A stretch of DNA of 64,000 bases from Pseudomonadales bacterium (GCA_028281005.1 JANQKS010000067.1:1-64000); one strand, 5' to 3'. Numbered from the stretch's first letter, positions 39,125-49,610 are shown. Numbers and translations are program-made. The notes: generated from the sequence alone by a model not told the origin.

Positions 39125-40228
39125 ATGGCCAAACCTAGGCTGCATAGTATCCACCTCTTCATGTTGCCACTCTTATTGCTAGCGGCCGGGTGTACTGATC
39201 CTGAACCTCCAGGGCCGACTACCCCTCGAACGGTTAAAACCATGGTGGTCGAGGAACTTGCCGGGGAGCAGATTCGCGTTATTGCCGGTACCACCGAGGC
39301 AGACGTCATCACAGAGCTGGCTTTTGAGGTGGGTGGCCGCTTGACTAATTTTGACTTAACCCTTGGGCAATCCGTGCGTGCCGGCACAGCAATCGGGACG
39401 CTCGACGCAGAACCCTACCGTTTGCGAGTGATCAGCGCGCGCGGCCAATTGGATCAAGCTGAAGCACGTGTTGCCGAGATTCAGAGCCAATTCCAGCGAA
39501 TTGAAGACATCTACCACAAGGGATTTGTCAGCAAGTCAGAGTTTGAAACCGCGTTGGCGAATCTAGATTCCGCCAGGGCAAGCGTGCAGATCGCACAAAC
39601 TCAGCAACAACTGGCGCAACGCGATCTGTCCCTGACACAGCTAAACTCGCCGATAGACGGCACCATCACCGCGAAATACGTCGAACAGTTCACCGACGTC
39701 AAACCGGGCCAAGCGGTGGTGCAGATCAGTGCCCTCGGCCGACTGAAGGTCAACACCAGCGTCCCCGAAACCCTATTGCGCGACATAAGCATCGGCGATG
39801 CTGTGCGCGTGGAGTTTCCCGACCGAGAGGGCAAATCCACAGCCGGTAAAATTGTTGAAATTGGCGCACGCGCAGCGAATACCAACACCTTCCCGGTTGT
39901 CGTGATGCTGGACGAACCTGTCGACAACCTTCCCGCGGGTGTGGCCGCTGAAGTTACTTTTTCTTTCGCCACCAGCGCCACCGGTGCGGCATTCCTGCTA
40001 CCGATGACCGCGGTACTACCAAGCGGTGAAGACCAGCAGGGTACAATTTTCGTATTCGACCCTACTACCGAGAGCGTCGGCGCGCGCATCGTCACCATCT
40101 TGAATGTAGAAGGTAACCGCCTAGAAGTGACCGGAAACGTTGCGGCAGGAGACATAGTGGCCGTGGCAGGCGTGCCGTTCCTTCACGATGGCATGGCGGT
40201 GCGACTGTTACCGGGAGCAGCACAGTGA
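39125..40228 (+). CDS. RND efflux periplasmic adaptor lipoprotein
   Basis: Lipobox LLLAAGC; ELAFEVGGRLTNFDLTLGQSVRAGTAIGTLDAEPY; LNSPIDGTITAKYVEQFTDVKPGQAV. Confidence 0.93.
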   Translation: MAKPRLHSIHLFMLPLLLLAAGCTDPEPPGPTTPRTVKTMVVEELAGEQIRVIAGTTEADVITELAFEVGGRLTNFDLTLGQSVRAGTAIGTLDAEPYRLRVISARGQLDQAEARVAEIQSQFQRIEDIYHKGFVSKSEFETALANLDSARASVQIAQTQQQLAQRDLSLTQLNSPIDGTITAKYVEQFTDVKPGQAVVQISALGRLKVNTSVPETLLRDISIGDAVRVEFPDREGKSTAGKIVEIGARAANTNTFPVVVMLDEPVDNLPAGVAAEVTFSFATSATGAAFLLPMTAVLPSGEDQQGTIFVFDPTTESVGARIVTILNVEGNRLEVTGNVAAGDIVAVAGVPFLHDGMAVRLLPGAAQ

Positions 40229-43200
40229 AGGCGCTCACCGATTGGGCATTAGCCAACCAAAAGCTCATATTTCTCGTCACCGCGCTCATCCTGATTGTTG
40301 GGCCAATCAGCTTTCAATCGCATCCCTCTCGCGAAGACCCCGCCATCACAATCAGAACCGCGGTGGTCACGGCCGTAGCACCGGGTATGGCGCCGCGCCG
40401 GGTAGAAGACCTGATTACGCGTAAACTGGAAGAAGAAATCCGGCAGATGACCGAGGTCGAGAATATCCGTTCCACCTCACGCGCAGGCAGCGCCACACTG
40501 CGCGTCGAGCTTTATGACAGTTATTCCGAACTTGAGCCAGTCTGGCAGGATCTACGCAATCGCATGAATGATGTGCGCTCGGAACTGCCTAGCGGCACCT
40601 ACGGACCGTTTGTGAACGACGACTACGGCGCAGTCGCCATGGCCACGATTGCGGTCACCGGCAGCGGGTTCAGCATGGCCGAAGTGGCTGTAACAGCACG
40701 CGAACTACGTCGTCAACTGTATACCGTCAAGGGTTTGAGCAAGGTAGAGCTCTACGGTGTGGAACAGGACACCATCTTCGTTGAATTCGATACCGCCCGC
40801 TTGGCGCAACTTGGCTTGTCAGCGCAAATGCTGGTCAGCGCCGTGCAGCAAACCAATGTGGTCGCCTCCGGCGGCCGGCTGCAGGCGGACGGCGTTACCC
40901 TAACCGTCGAGCCCACCGGGAACTTCGAGTCGGTCGAAGACATCCGCAATGTTGCCATCGAGGTGCCAAATCTCGACGGTCAGTTGGTGTATTTGAAAGA
41001 CTTGGCCGAGGTTCGCCGCGAATATGCCGACCCGCCGGAACACCCGATACTGGTGAACGGCGTACCCGCAATTGTGCTCGGCATCCAAATGGTTGAGCAG
41101 TTCGACGCCAATGCATTCGGCATTGCCCTTAACCAGCGCGTCGTCGAGCTGGAACACGCCTTGCCAATCGGCTACCAACTACAGTTCGTGACGTTCCAAC
41201 CGACTGAAGTCGACAAAGCGATCGGCAATGTCATGAGTAATCTCTACCAGACCATCGCCATCGTGCTGTTGGTGGTCATGGCGTTCCTTGGTTGGCGCAC
41301 CGGCTTAATCGTTGGCGTGATGGTGCCACTGACCATGCTGATGACGCTCTTAATCATGCGGTTGACCGGGATAGAACTGGAGCGGATGTCGCTGGCGACC
41401 CTGATCATCGCGCTGGGTTTGTTGGTGGACAACGGCATCGTGGTATCCGAGGAAATCGGGCGCCGCCTGGCGCTGGGCCAGGAGAGGCTGGCCGCCGCCC
41501 GCGTAGCCGGCCGTTCATTAGCAGTACCACTGTTGGCCTCAAGTCTGACCACAGTGGTTGCGTTTTTACCACTAATGCTGGCAGACAACGAGGCTGGAGA
41601 ATACACGCGTTCGTTGTCCATCGTTATCGCCATTGCGCTGCTCGGGTCCTGGGTGCTCGCAATGATGGTTACGCCGCTGGCTTGTGTCGTTTCCATGAAA
41701 GTAACGACGCCGGTGGATGCTGCAGAGCAGTTTGCTACGCCCTTGTACCAGAGATACAAACGTACGCTTGAGGCGGCTTTGCACTACCGTTGGATATTTC
41801 TTACAGGTACGGCTGGTCTGCTTGTCGCCGCTTTGTGGGCCATGCAGTTTGTACCAAAATCTTTTTTCCCCGCCTCTGACCGGGCGCAGTTTCAGGTCTA
41901 CGTCGACCTCCCCGTAGGCTCTAACACCTACAGCACATCCGCGGTAACGCAACGCCTGAGCACCTGGTTGGCCGACGATGACCACAATCCCGAAGTGGCC
42001 TCCCATGTGGCCTACATCGCCCATGGCGGGCCACGCTTTTATCTTGGACTCAACCCCATAGACCCGGATCCGCACAGAGCCTTTGTGATCGTCAATACGG
42101 CGTCTTTTGAGCAAGTCCCCGAGGTCATTTCCCGGATCCGCTCCTATGCCAACGACCATCTGCCGGAAGCCCGCGTCACAGTCAAACCCATGTCGATGGG
42201 CGCTACGGAAGCGGGTCTGGTCGAGTACCGTGTAGTAGGCGCCGATGCCAATCAACTGGAACAAATCACGCGCACCATCAAGTCAGAGCTGCGCGCCATC
42301 GACGGCAGTATCAACATCCGCGACGACTGGGAAAACCGCATTGTCAAGATTGTGCCCAACATTCAACAAGCAGAGGCACGGCGCGCGGGTGTCACCACCG
42401 AATCGGTTGCCCGTGCATTGAACGCCACCTTGTCAGGCTATGCGGTCACTGAGTACCGCGACGGCGATCAGCTGGTGCCGGTTTATTTTCGCGCCTCCGC
42501 CGATGAGCGCACCAATATCGACCGTTTACGCACTCTGAATGTAGGCATGACCGACGGCGCGCCTACGCCGCTGTTTCAAGTCGCAAGACTTGAAGGCGCC
42601 GCCGAGTTTTCGATGATCCAGCGGCGCAATTTGGAGCGGGTGGTGACTGTTTCAGCGAAGCACGTTTCGTTATCGGCCGCAGCTTATGACGCCTTGGTAC
42701 AGGAACGGCTACAAGACTTAGCTCTACCACCGGGATATCGCATCGAAGTGGGCGGCGAGATCGAAAACTCAAGTGAGGCGCAAGGCGCTTTGTTTGCCAA
42801 TATGCCGCTGGCCGCGCTGCTCATCGTTGCCATCCTGGTTGGCCAGTTCAATAGTTTCTCGCGACCGTTGCTGATTTTAGGTGTCATTCCACTGAGCTTG
42901 ATTGGCGTGACCGTCGCGCTGCTGCTGATGCCTGGCGCACAGCTGAGCTTCATGGCCATACTCGGCATCCTTTCCCTAGCGGGTATCATCATTAATAACG
43001 CCATCGTGTTAATCGATAAAATCGACCTGGAACGCGCGCGCGGCATACCCCAACGAGAGGCCATCGTCACCGCATCCATGGCACGGCTGCGCCCTATAGT
43101 GATGACCACCATCACTACCATCCTTGGCCTTATGCCGCTGATATGGTCACGCGACGTGCTGTTCTATGACCTGGCCATCGTGATTTCGGGCGGATTGGTG

Positions 43201-43323
43201 ATCGGTACCTTGCTGACCTTAGGCGTGGTGCCAATACTCTACTCGCTGGTAGTGCGTGATCGGCCTGAGGTAGAAACTGGCTTGGTTGAACCTGAGCTAG
43301 ATATTGTCGCTGACAGCACGTAA
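40225..43323 (+). CDS. RND efflux transporter permease
   Basis: 1032 aa, RND architecture; ALGLLVDNGIVVSEEIGRRL; overlaps the adaptor by 4 nt. Confidence 0.95.
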   Translation: MKALTDWALANQKLIFLVTALILIVGPISFQSHPSREDPAITIRTAVVTAVAPGMAPRRVEDLITRKLEEEIRQMTEVENIRSTSRAGSATLRVELYDSYSELEPVWQDLRNRMNDVRSELPSGTYGPFVNDDYGAVAMATIAVTGSGFSMAEVAVTARELRRQLYTVKGLSKVELYGVEQDTIFVEFDTARLAQLGLSAQMLVSAVQQTNVVASGGRLQADGVTLTVEPTGNFESVEDIRNVAIEVPNLDGQLVYLKDLAEVRREYADPPEHPILVNGVPAIVLGIQMVEQFDANAFGIALNQRVVELEHALPIGYQLQFVTFQPTEVDKAIGNVMSNLYQTIAIVLLVVMAFLGWRTGLIVGVMVPLTMLMTLLIMRLTGIELERMSLATLIIALGLLVDNGIVVSEEIGRRLALGQERLAAARVAGRSLAVPLLASSLTTVVAFLPLMLADNEAGEYTRSLSIVIAIALLGSWVLAMMVTPLACVVSMKVTTPVDAAEQFATPLYQRYKRTLEAALHYRWIFLTGTAGLLVAALWAMQFVPKSFFPASDRAQFQVYVDLPVGSNTYSTSAVTQRLSTWLADDDHNPEVASHVAYIAHGGPRFYLGLNPIDPDPHRAFVIVNTASFEQVPEVISRIRSYANDHLPEARVTVKPMSMGATEAGLVEYRVVGADANQLEQITRTIKSELRAIDGSINIRDDWENRIVKIVPNIQQAEARRAGVTTESVARALNATLSGYAVTEYRDGDQLVPVYFRASADERTNIDRLRTLNVGMTDGAPTPLFQVARLEGAAEFSMIQRRNLERVVTVSAKHVSLSAAAYDALVQERLQDLALPPGYRIEVGGEIENSSEAQGALFANMPLAALLIVAILVGQFNSFSRPLLILGVIPLSLIGVTVALLLMPGAQLSFMAILGILSLAGIIINNAIVLIDKIDLERARGIPQREAIVTASMARLRPIVMTTITTILGLMPLIWSRDVLFYDLAIVISGGLVIGTLLTLGVVPILYSLVVRDRPEVETGLVEPELDIVADST

Positions 43324-43435
43324 CAGTCTATTGAACCAATAAAGGGTTGCTCCCATCCTCGCGTTTGTGCAGCCATTGAAAATCCTGGCATGATCAGTGT
43401 GCAAGGCTATGGCCGCAGGTAAAAGGAGCCGACAG

Positions 43436-46042
43436 GTGAGTTTAGAAAGCAAACACGCGCTGCATCATCTCGAAGCACCACTGCGTGAAGACGTACGCCG
43501 TCTTGGCGAGCTGCTCGGCGAAAGCATCGCTGCGGACCGGGGAGCCGCGTTTCTGGCGCAAATCGAAGAAGTTCGCGCGTTGGCAAAAGCGGCGCGCAGC
43601 GGTGCAGATGCCGATTGGCAGCGCCTCAGTCAGTTCCTTGCCGCCATTCCCACAGAAGAGATGGTGGATGTAGCCCGCGCCTTCAATCAATTTCTCAATC
43701 TTGCCAACATTGCCGAGCAGCACCACCTTACCCGCCCACAACAGGACCAAGCGGTACAACTCACGCTGCCGGACCATGCCGATTTACAAACGACCCTGGC
43801 AAACCTCGACATCGAGCTGGTGTTGACTGCGCACCCCACCGAGGTGTTGCGCCGCACCATGATCCAGAAATACGACGCCATCGCCGAGCTGTTGTGGGCG
43901 CGGGATCTAGAAGGCAAAGCCGCCACCAACGAACAAGACCTACGCCGCCTCATCGCCGAAGCCTGGCACACCGATGAAATCCGTCAGACGCGTCCCACGC
44001 CACAGGATGAAGCACGCTGGGGATTTGCCGTGCTAGAGAGCTCACTGTGGCATGCGTTACCCGACTTTTTGCGTGAACTCGATACAGCGATGGTGGAGCG
44101 CGGTTTGCACCCACTACCACTAGATGCCGCACCGATCCGCTTTGCCACCTGGATGGGCGGTGATCGGGATGGCAACCCCAACGTCACAGCAGCGGTCACC
44201 GCCGAAGTGTTAATGTTAGCCCGCTGGATGGCAGCCGATTTATTCCTGCGTGACGTGGACGACCTACAGGCTTCACTGTCCATGCGTCGCTGCAGTGATG
44301 AATTGCGTGCCGAGGTCGGAGAGTCTGTCGAACCGTATCGCGCGTTGTTGAAACAAGTTCGCGAACGACTGCTGCGCACACGTGAGTGGGCGGCGGAGCC
44401 ACCCGGCACCGAGGTGGCACACGATGACATCTACTACACCGGTGAACAACTCATGGCGCCGCTGTTGTTATGCCATCGTTCGTTGCTCAACTGCGGCATG
44501 CGCGAAATTGCCAATGGTCCGTTGCTGGATACCCTGCGGCGCGTCCATGCATTTGGGGTCAATCTGGTGCGACTCGATGTCCGCCAGGATGCGGCCCGCC
44601 ATACCGAGGTGCTGGACGAACTGACGCGTTATCTGGACATCTACCGTGGCGGCGCCAGCTACGCAGATTGGCCTGAAGCAGAGCGCCAGCAGTTTTTACT
44701 CACCGAGCTTGAAAACCGTCGCCCTCTGTTCCCATCCGTGTGGCCGGTGAGTGAGGAAGGTGCGGAAGTGCTTGAGACGTGCCGCACCATTGCACAGGGT
44801 GATGGCGCCGGTGTGGCCCAATATGTGATTTCCATGGCGACCAGCCCCAGTGACGTGTTGGCTGTGATTTTGCTGCTGCGCGAATGCGGCCTGCAACGCA
44901 ATCTGCCGGTGGTGCCCTTGTTTGAAACCCTGGCCGATCTGGAAGGAGCTACACAGAGTATCGACGCACTGTTGTCCATTCCCTGGTACCGCGCATATGT
45001 GAATGACTATCAACAGGTCATGATCGGCTACTCGGATTCCGCCAAAGACGCGGGGCAATTTGCCGCTGCCTGGGCGCAATACCAGGCACAAGAAAGGTTG
45101 GTGGCCGTGGCGCAGAGTCACGGCGTCCGTCTGGTTTTGTTTCACGGTCGTGGTGGGGCCGTGGGCCGTGGCGGTGGCCCGGCTCAAGAGGCCATCTTAT
45201 CTCAACCCCCCGGATCAGTTGCCGGCGCTTTGCGGGTCACGGAGCAAGGCGAGATGATTCGCTGGAAGCTGGGTTTGCCGCGGTTAGCACGCCAAAACCT
45301 GCGTCGTTACGTGTCCGCAACTTTGGCCGCCACCTTGTCACCACCGCCCGCCGCGAGTGAAACATGGCGGGAACGCATGGCTGCCATGTCCGATACCGCC
45401 GTCACGGCATACCGCGCTGTGGTGCGTGACGATGAAAATTTTGTCGCGCTACTGCGGGATCTCACGCCTGAGCAAGAGCTGGGTATTTTGGCCTTAGGCA
45501 GCCGCCCAGCACGCCGCAAACCCACCGCCGGTATCGCCAGCCTGCGCGCAATTCCTTGGGTCTTCGCGTGGACCCAGGTACGCCTCATGCTCCCCGCTTG
45601 GCTTGGCACTCACGTTGCGCTGCGCGACGCGATGCAAACTCACTCTGAACAGCTGCAGAGTATGCTCAACTGGCCGTTCTACCGCATGCAAACGGACATG
45701 CTGGAGATGGTGTTGGCCAAGGCAGATGTCGATTTGGCGCGCTACTATGCTCAGCGCCTCACGGATGGGCGCCAACAACAAAGCGTGGAGGAGTTATGTC
45801 AGGCGTTACGCGGTCTGACCGAAGATCTGTTGAAGTTAAAAGGGCAACCCCACTTGCTGGCGGACGACCCAGGTCTCGCAGAGTCGCTCAATGTGCGCAA
45901 TACCTATCTCGACCCTCTGCATCTGCTACAAGCCGAGCTGCTGGCACGTTGGCGCAACAAAAGCGTGGACGCAGAAGCGGTGGAGCTGGCCCTCAAGGTC
46001 ACCATGGCCGGTATCGCCAGCGGCTTGCGCAACACCGGCTAA
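43436..46042 (+). CDS. ppc: Phosphoenolpyruvate carboxylase
   Basis: VLTAHPTEVLRRTMIQKYDAIAELL, GGDRDGNPNVTAAVT, FHGRGGAVGRGGGPAQEAILSQPPGSV, C-terminal GIASGLRNTG. GTG start chosen at 43436. Confidence 0.96.
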   Translation: MSLESKHALHHLEAPLREDVRRLGELLGESIAADRGAAFLAQIEEVRALAKAARSGADADWQRLSQFLAAIPTEEMVDVARAFNQFLNLANIAEQHHLTRPQQDQAVQLTLPDHADLQTTLANLDIELVLTAHPTEVLRRTMIQKYDAIAELLWARDLEGKAATNEQDLRRLIAEAWHTDEIRQTRPTPQDEARWGFAVLESSLWHALPDFLRELDTAMVERGLHPLPLDAAPIRFATWMGGDRDGNPNVTAAVTAEVLMLARWMAADLFLRDVDDLQASLSMRRCSDELRAEVGESVEPYRALLKQVRERLLRTREWAAEPPGTEVAHDDIYYTGEQLMAPLLLCHRSLLNCGMREIANGPLLDTLRRVHAFGVNLVRLDVRQDAARHTEVLDELTRYLDIYRGGASYADWPEAERQQFLLTELENRRPLFPSVWPVSEEGAEVLETCRTIAQGDGAGVAQYVISMATSPSDVLAVILLLRECGLQRNLPVVPLFETLADLEGATQSIDALLSIPWYRAYVNDYQQVMIGYSDSAKDAGQFAAAWAQYQAQERLVAVAQSHGVRLVLFHGRGGAVGRGGGPAQEAILSQPPGSVAGALRVTEQGEMIRWKLGLPRLARQNLRRYVSATLAATLSPPPAASETWRERMAAMSDTAVTAYRAVVRDDENFVALLRDLTPEQELGILALGSRPARRKPTAGIASLRAIPWVFAWTQVRLMLPAWLGTHVALRDAMQTHSEQLQSMLNWPFYRMQTDMLEMVLAKADVDLARYYAQRLTDGRQQQSVEELCQALRGLTEDLLKLKGQPHLLADDPGLAESLNVRNTYLDPLHLLQAELLARWRNKSVDAEAVELALKVTMAGIASGLRNTG

Positions 46043-46059
46043 CACCAGCACACGCCAAG

Positions 46060-47421
46060 CTACAGCATAAAACCCACCGGTAAACCGGAGCCCGGCGCAT
46101 AGAACCGGCTGATGTTCGGCAGTACAACATCAAGGTCCGCCGACGAAACGCCAAACCACAGGGCTAGCTCCGCGTAAAACTCATCCACGCTGGTAGTGGG
46201 AATGAAGCGGCCGCGGCCGACGTCCAGCGGGTTGCCCGGGTCAATTTCGGGATAAGCACCGTATACCTCACGACCGGCAACCGCACCCCCCATCACCAGG
46301 TTGTGCCCGCCCCAACCGTGATCGGAACCTTTGCCATTGGAAGTTAAGGTGCGGCCAAAATCAGAAATGGTGAAAGTCGTTACACGATCGTTCACACCCA
46401 TTTCATTCATGGCCGCGTGAAACTCTGCCAAACCACGGCTCACCACCGGCAACATAGCTTCCTGCTGCGGAATCACATCATCGTGATGATCCCAACCGCC
46501 AAAGGTAATAAAGAATGTCTGCCGCGGGGCGTTGAGCTGATCGGAGACGCTTACGATGCGCGCAATTTGCGCCAGCGCTTCAGAAAAGGGGCCACCTGAG
46601 AACGTCGTATTAAGTACCTGGGCGCTGTCCAAAGCCTCGGTCACTAATTGCGCTGAATCGATGGAGTGACGGAGCTGCGCTGCGTAACTACGGCGAAACG
46701 GATCGTCGTAATCGGCGGCTAACATGGCATTTAGCGCGGTGGTAAACACACTGCTGCCGTCATCGTCGGTTTCGTAACCGGCAACCTGACGGGCACCTTC
46801 AGTGGCATCAATACTGTAACTGGTCACGCCAACCCCGGTTTGGAACACATTGGTGCCCGACAAGGACACATTCATCGAGATGGGTGCGGTGGGTAATCCC
46901 GGCGCCAATACATCAGCCATACGTCCGGCGACACCGGTGGCGATGCGCTGGTCCGGTACCGAGGTTTGCCACTGGGCAATCTGGTCCGCATGAGAAAACA
47001 GACCCAACGGCAAACGCACGCTGCCGCTGTTGTAGGCGGCACGGCTGGTGGGTTCAGCGAGCGGACCGACATTGGCAATAAAGGCTAAGTCTCCTGCATC
47101 GAACAGCTGCTGCACTTCAGGCATGCCAGGGTGCAACGCCATTTGCCGTCCATCAGCACCGCTGTAGTTCAGCGGTAACAAATCCCCTTGCGCTAACGCC
47201 AAATCCGAGCGCATCGCCGCGTACGCGTCGTAGCGCGGCGCGTCATAGGGCACCAACATGTTGAACGAATCCGCCCCGCCCGCCAGCAATATACACACCA
47301 GCGCTTGGTAGTCTGTGGCCGGCGCCGCGGTGGCTACCCTCGCAACAGAACCCAGCTGGGTTGCGGCGAGCAGCGATACACCGCTGTGGCTCAAAAACTG
47401 TCTGCGTGACCAGGTCTTCAT
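46060..47421 (-). CDS. DUF1501 domain-containing exported protein
   Basis: Tat-like signal (SRRQFLSHSG), LVCILLAGGADSFNMLVPYD, FTISDFGRTLTSNGKGSDHGWGGHNLVMGG. Confidence 0.92.
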   Translation of the reverse strand: MKTWSRRQFLSHSGVSLLAATQLGSVARVATAAPATDYQALVCILLAGGADSFNMLVPYDAPRYDAYAAMRSDLALAQGDLLPLNYSGADGRQMALHPGMPEVQQLFDAGDLAFIANVGPLAEPTSRAAYNSGSVRLPLGLFSHADQIAQWQTSVPDQRIATGVAGRMADVLAPGLPTAPISMNVSLSGTNVFQTGVGVTSYSIDATEGARQVAGYETDDDGSSVFTTALNAMLAADYDDPFRRSYAAQLRHSIDSAQLVTEALDSAQVLNTTFSGGPFSEALAQIARIVSVSDQLNAPRQTFFITFGGWDHHDDVIPQQEAMLPVVSRGLAEFHAAMNEMGVNDRVTTFTISDFGRTLTSNGKGSDHGWGGHNLVMGGAVAGREVYGAYPEIDPGNPLDVGRGRFIPTTSVDEFYAELALWFGVSSADLDVVLPNISRFYAPGSGLPVGFML

Positions 47422-49088
47422 GATGGATTCCCCTGCACGGCATAAGCCGGTGATGACAACGCCAGGTAAAGGGCCACCTGCGTGCGTAAGGTCAGGTCGC
47501 CGCTCAATGGTTCTAACCCGGTACGAATGGCATCGCGCGTGACGTCGTCCATGGCGCCGGCAAAAAACACCAGGTCGATGCGGTCCAACAGCGCATCCGG
47601 GGTCGCTGCCAGCGCTTCATACGCGCTTAGATCCAGGGTGATGTCGGCAAAGTCATCCGGCGTGTCGATGGACTGCTCACCAAACAGGGCGTAGGCGATT
47701 AGATTTGTCATGCCAGCGATGGTTGAGTCGTTGGTGATCTGAAACTCCGGCGCCACCAAACCGGAATTACCCAACTCTCCAGCCGGGGTAAAGTTCGGCA
47801 AATAGAAATTAAACACGCTGGGCGCGCTCATCACATGTTGCTGAGTCAGAAACTGCACAACGAACCCATAACCCGGCCAGGTACCATCGGAACTGGCAAC
47901 GTCGAGCCCGCGATTAAGGGCTAAGTAACGCAAAAACGGCTCACGGAGCTTTACGCCGTCGCTCGCTTCCGGATCGAGCAACACCGCTCTCAGCACCGTC
48001 GTCATGTCGCCGCGCGGCGTGGTGCCATCACCGTCAAAAGCGGCGCTCACGCGGGCAACATATTCCGGTGAAGGGTTGGAAGTGACTAACCGCTGTATCA
48101 ATTGTTTACCGATGAACGGCCCCACGTTGGGGTGGTTAAACAAGTTATCCAACGCATCATCAATGTCCTCCAGACCCGTCTGCCCCGCTGGGACCACGGC
48201 GCCGTTGAGTAAATATTTCTCACCAGGTTCGTGATAATCCTCAAACATGATCATCGGCACTTCCAACACCGGCGCTTCACGGCCGAAAAACGGTATGCCG
48301 TTGTAGGTGCTTTGGCCGTAACTCAGACCGGTGAAAATTTTCGAAAACTCACGTATCTCTGCATTGCCGTAGGTGGGAATTGGGTTGCCGCTGCCGTCGA
48401 GGCGCTGAGTGCCGTCGGGGTTCAGCTCAAACAGCCCGATGGAAAACAGCTGCATAACCTCCCGAGCATAGTTTTCATCCGGAAAAGTGTTGGTCACGGG
48501 ATTGAAGCGGGCATTGTTAACGTGACTCAAATACAGGCCCATTACCGGATGCAAGGTGACCGCGCGCAATAAATCCCGGAAATTGCCAAATGCGTGAGTC
48601 AACAACATGTCGTAGTAACTCGACAACCCAAGCGGGTTGATGAAAATCATGTCGACGTTGTCACTCACCACAAAAATCTGGCTCAGCGCGTAGGCCGTCA
48701 ATTGACGTAGCTGATCCGGCGCGGTTAACGCCTGCTCGTAAAAGGCAAATCTTCGAAACGTGCCGGGGCTGGGGGTGGCGTTGATGTCGTAGCCGTATTC
48801 ATCGATATAACGGCGCACCACTGGTTCGTGCAGAGTGGCTGGCAGATTAAGCTGCTGCTCTAGCCAAGCATCGCTACCCATGTCCGCGGCCGTGTAAATG
48901 TCGTCGTACGAGGGACCAAACGTGGTCAGGCTCAGCAGTTTGGAAGCTTGCTGCAGCTCAGCGGCTGTGGGTTCCGGGTCCGGAGGTGGAGGTGCGGGTG
49001 CTTGGCCACCACCACCGCCACCACCTCCACCGCCGCCACAGGCGAACAGGGTGGTGGATATCAAGATCAGTACCAGTGTTCTCATCAT
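47418..49088 (-). CDS. DUF1800 domain-containing lipoprotein
   Basis: Lipobox-like LFACG followed by a poly-Gly tract; LLSLTTFGPSYDDI, NPVTNTFPDENYAREVMQLFSIGLFELNPDG; overlaps the DUF1501 gene by 4 nt. Confidence 0.92.
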   Translation of the reverse strand: MMRTLVLILISTTLFACGGGGGGGGGGGQAPAPPPPDPEPTAAELQQASKLLSLTTFGPSYDDIYTAADMGSDAWLEQQLNLPATLHEPVVRRYIDEYGYDINATPSPGTFRRFAFYEQALTAPDQLRQLTAYALSQIFVVSDNVDMIFINPLGLSSYYDMLLTHAFGNFRDLLRAVTLHPVMGLYLSHVNNARFNPVTNTFPDENYAREVMQLFSIGLFELNPDGTQRLDGSGNPIPTYGNAEIREFSKIFTGLSYGQSTYNGIPFFGREAPVLEVPMIMFEDYHEPGEKYLLNGAVVPAGQTGLEDIDDALDNLFNHPNVGPFIGKQLIQRLVTSNPSPEYVARVSAAFDGDGTTPRGDMTTVLRAVLLDPEASDGVKLREPFLRYLALNRGLDVASSDGTWPGYGFVVQFLTQQHVMSAPSVFNFYLPNFTPAGELGNSGLVAPEFQITNDSTIAGMTNLIAYALFGEQSIDTPDDFADITLDLSAYEALAATPDALLDRIDLVFFAGAMDDVTRDAIRTGLEPLSGDLTLRTQVALYLALSSPAYAVQGNPS

Positions 49089-49120
49089 CCTACCTTCCTA
49101 CCTTCCTACCTTCCTACCTT
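49089..49120 (-). repeat. Tandem octanucleotide repeat (AAGGTAGG)x4 on the coding strand
   Basis: Plus strand reads CCTACCTT x4; on the minus strand it abuts the DUF1800 ATG at 49088. Confidence 0.9.
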
Positions 49121-49145
49121 CCAATCCTCCCATCTTCCTCTCTTA

Positions 49146-49610
49146 CTATCCGCCAAGATTGGCCAACTGCTCGGCGCGGCGGGCTTGCAGCAGCGTGACC
49201 TGTTCCGGCGTGAGAAGGTTGCGCAGCCTTATCAATAGCCGCATCTGCTCCAGCTTGATCTCGTTTTCCGTATCCACTGCTTTCTTGGCCAAGGCGATGG
49301 CGCGGTCTTCGTCTATGTCTGTCTCATCCAAGACTTCTATGAGCTCAAAGTAAGCGGTCTGCATTTCCCATTGATGCCCGGCCACCGCCTGTTGCACACC
49401 CACCACCAGCTCGCCAATCCTTTTATTCTGCGCGGCCGTTAAGCCAATTTCCGTGCGATGAGCCATGATTAACTCTATCGGTAGCAAACGACCGTCAAAC
49501 GGATCCGCTTCCTCTTCGGCAAACACCACCGACGGCATCGTCAGGGTGCTCAGCAGCGCCATTCCCAACACGGCCATTTTGCAGCGATTTACTAAGCTGA
49601 CTACATCCAT
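49146..49610 (-). CDS. Spy/CpxP-like periplasmic protein
   Basis: Signal peptide; IGLTAAQNKRIGELVVGVQQ...RLLIRLRNLLTPEQVTLLQARRAE. Confidence 0.7.
   Translation of the reverse strand: MDVVSLVNRCKMAVLGMALLSTLTMPSVVFAEEEADPFDGRLLPIELIMAHRTEIGLTAAQNKRIGELVVGVQQAVAGHQWEMQTAYFELIEVLDETDIDEDRAIALAKKAVDTENEIKLEQMRLLIRLRNLLTPEQVTLLQARRAEQLANLGG

Noticed and set aside
39601-40155. 184-aa ORF antisense to the RND adaptor
   Set aside because: Shadow ORF; low-complexity S/T/A-rich translation with no family signal.
41572-42264. 230-aa ORF antisense to the RND permease
   Set aside because: Shadow ORF within a canonical RND gene.
49089-49120. CRISPR-like short repeat array
   Set aside because: Units are contiguous 8-mers with no spacers; simple tandem repeat.
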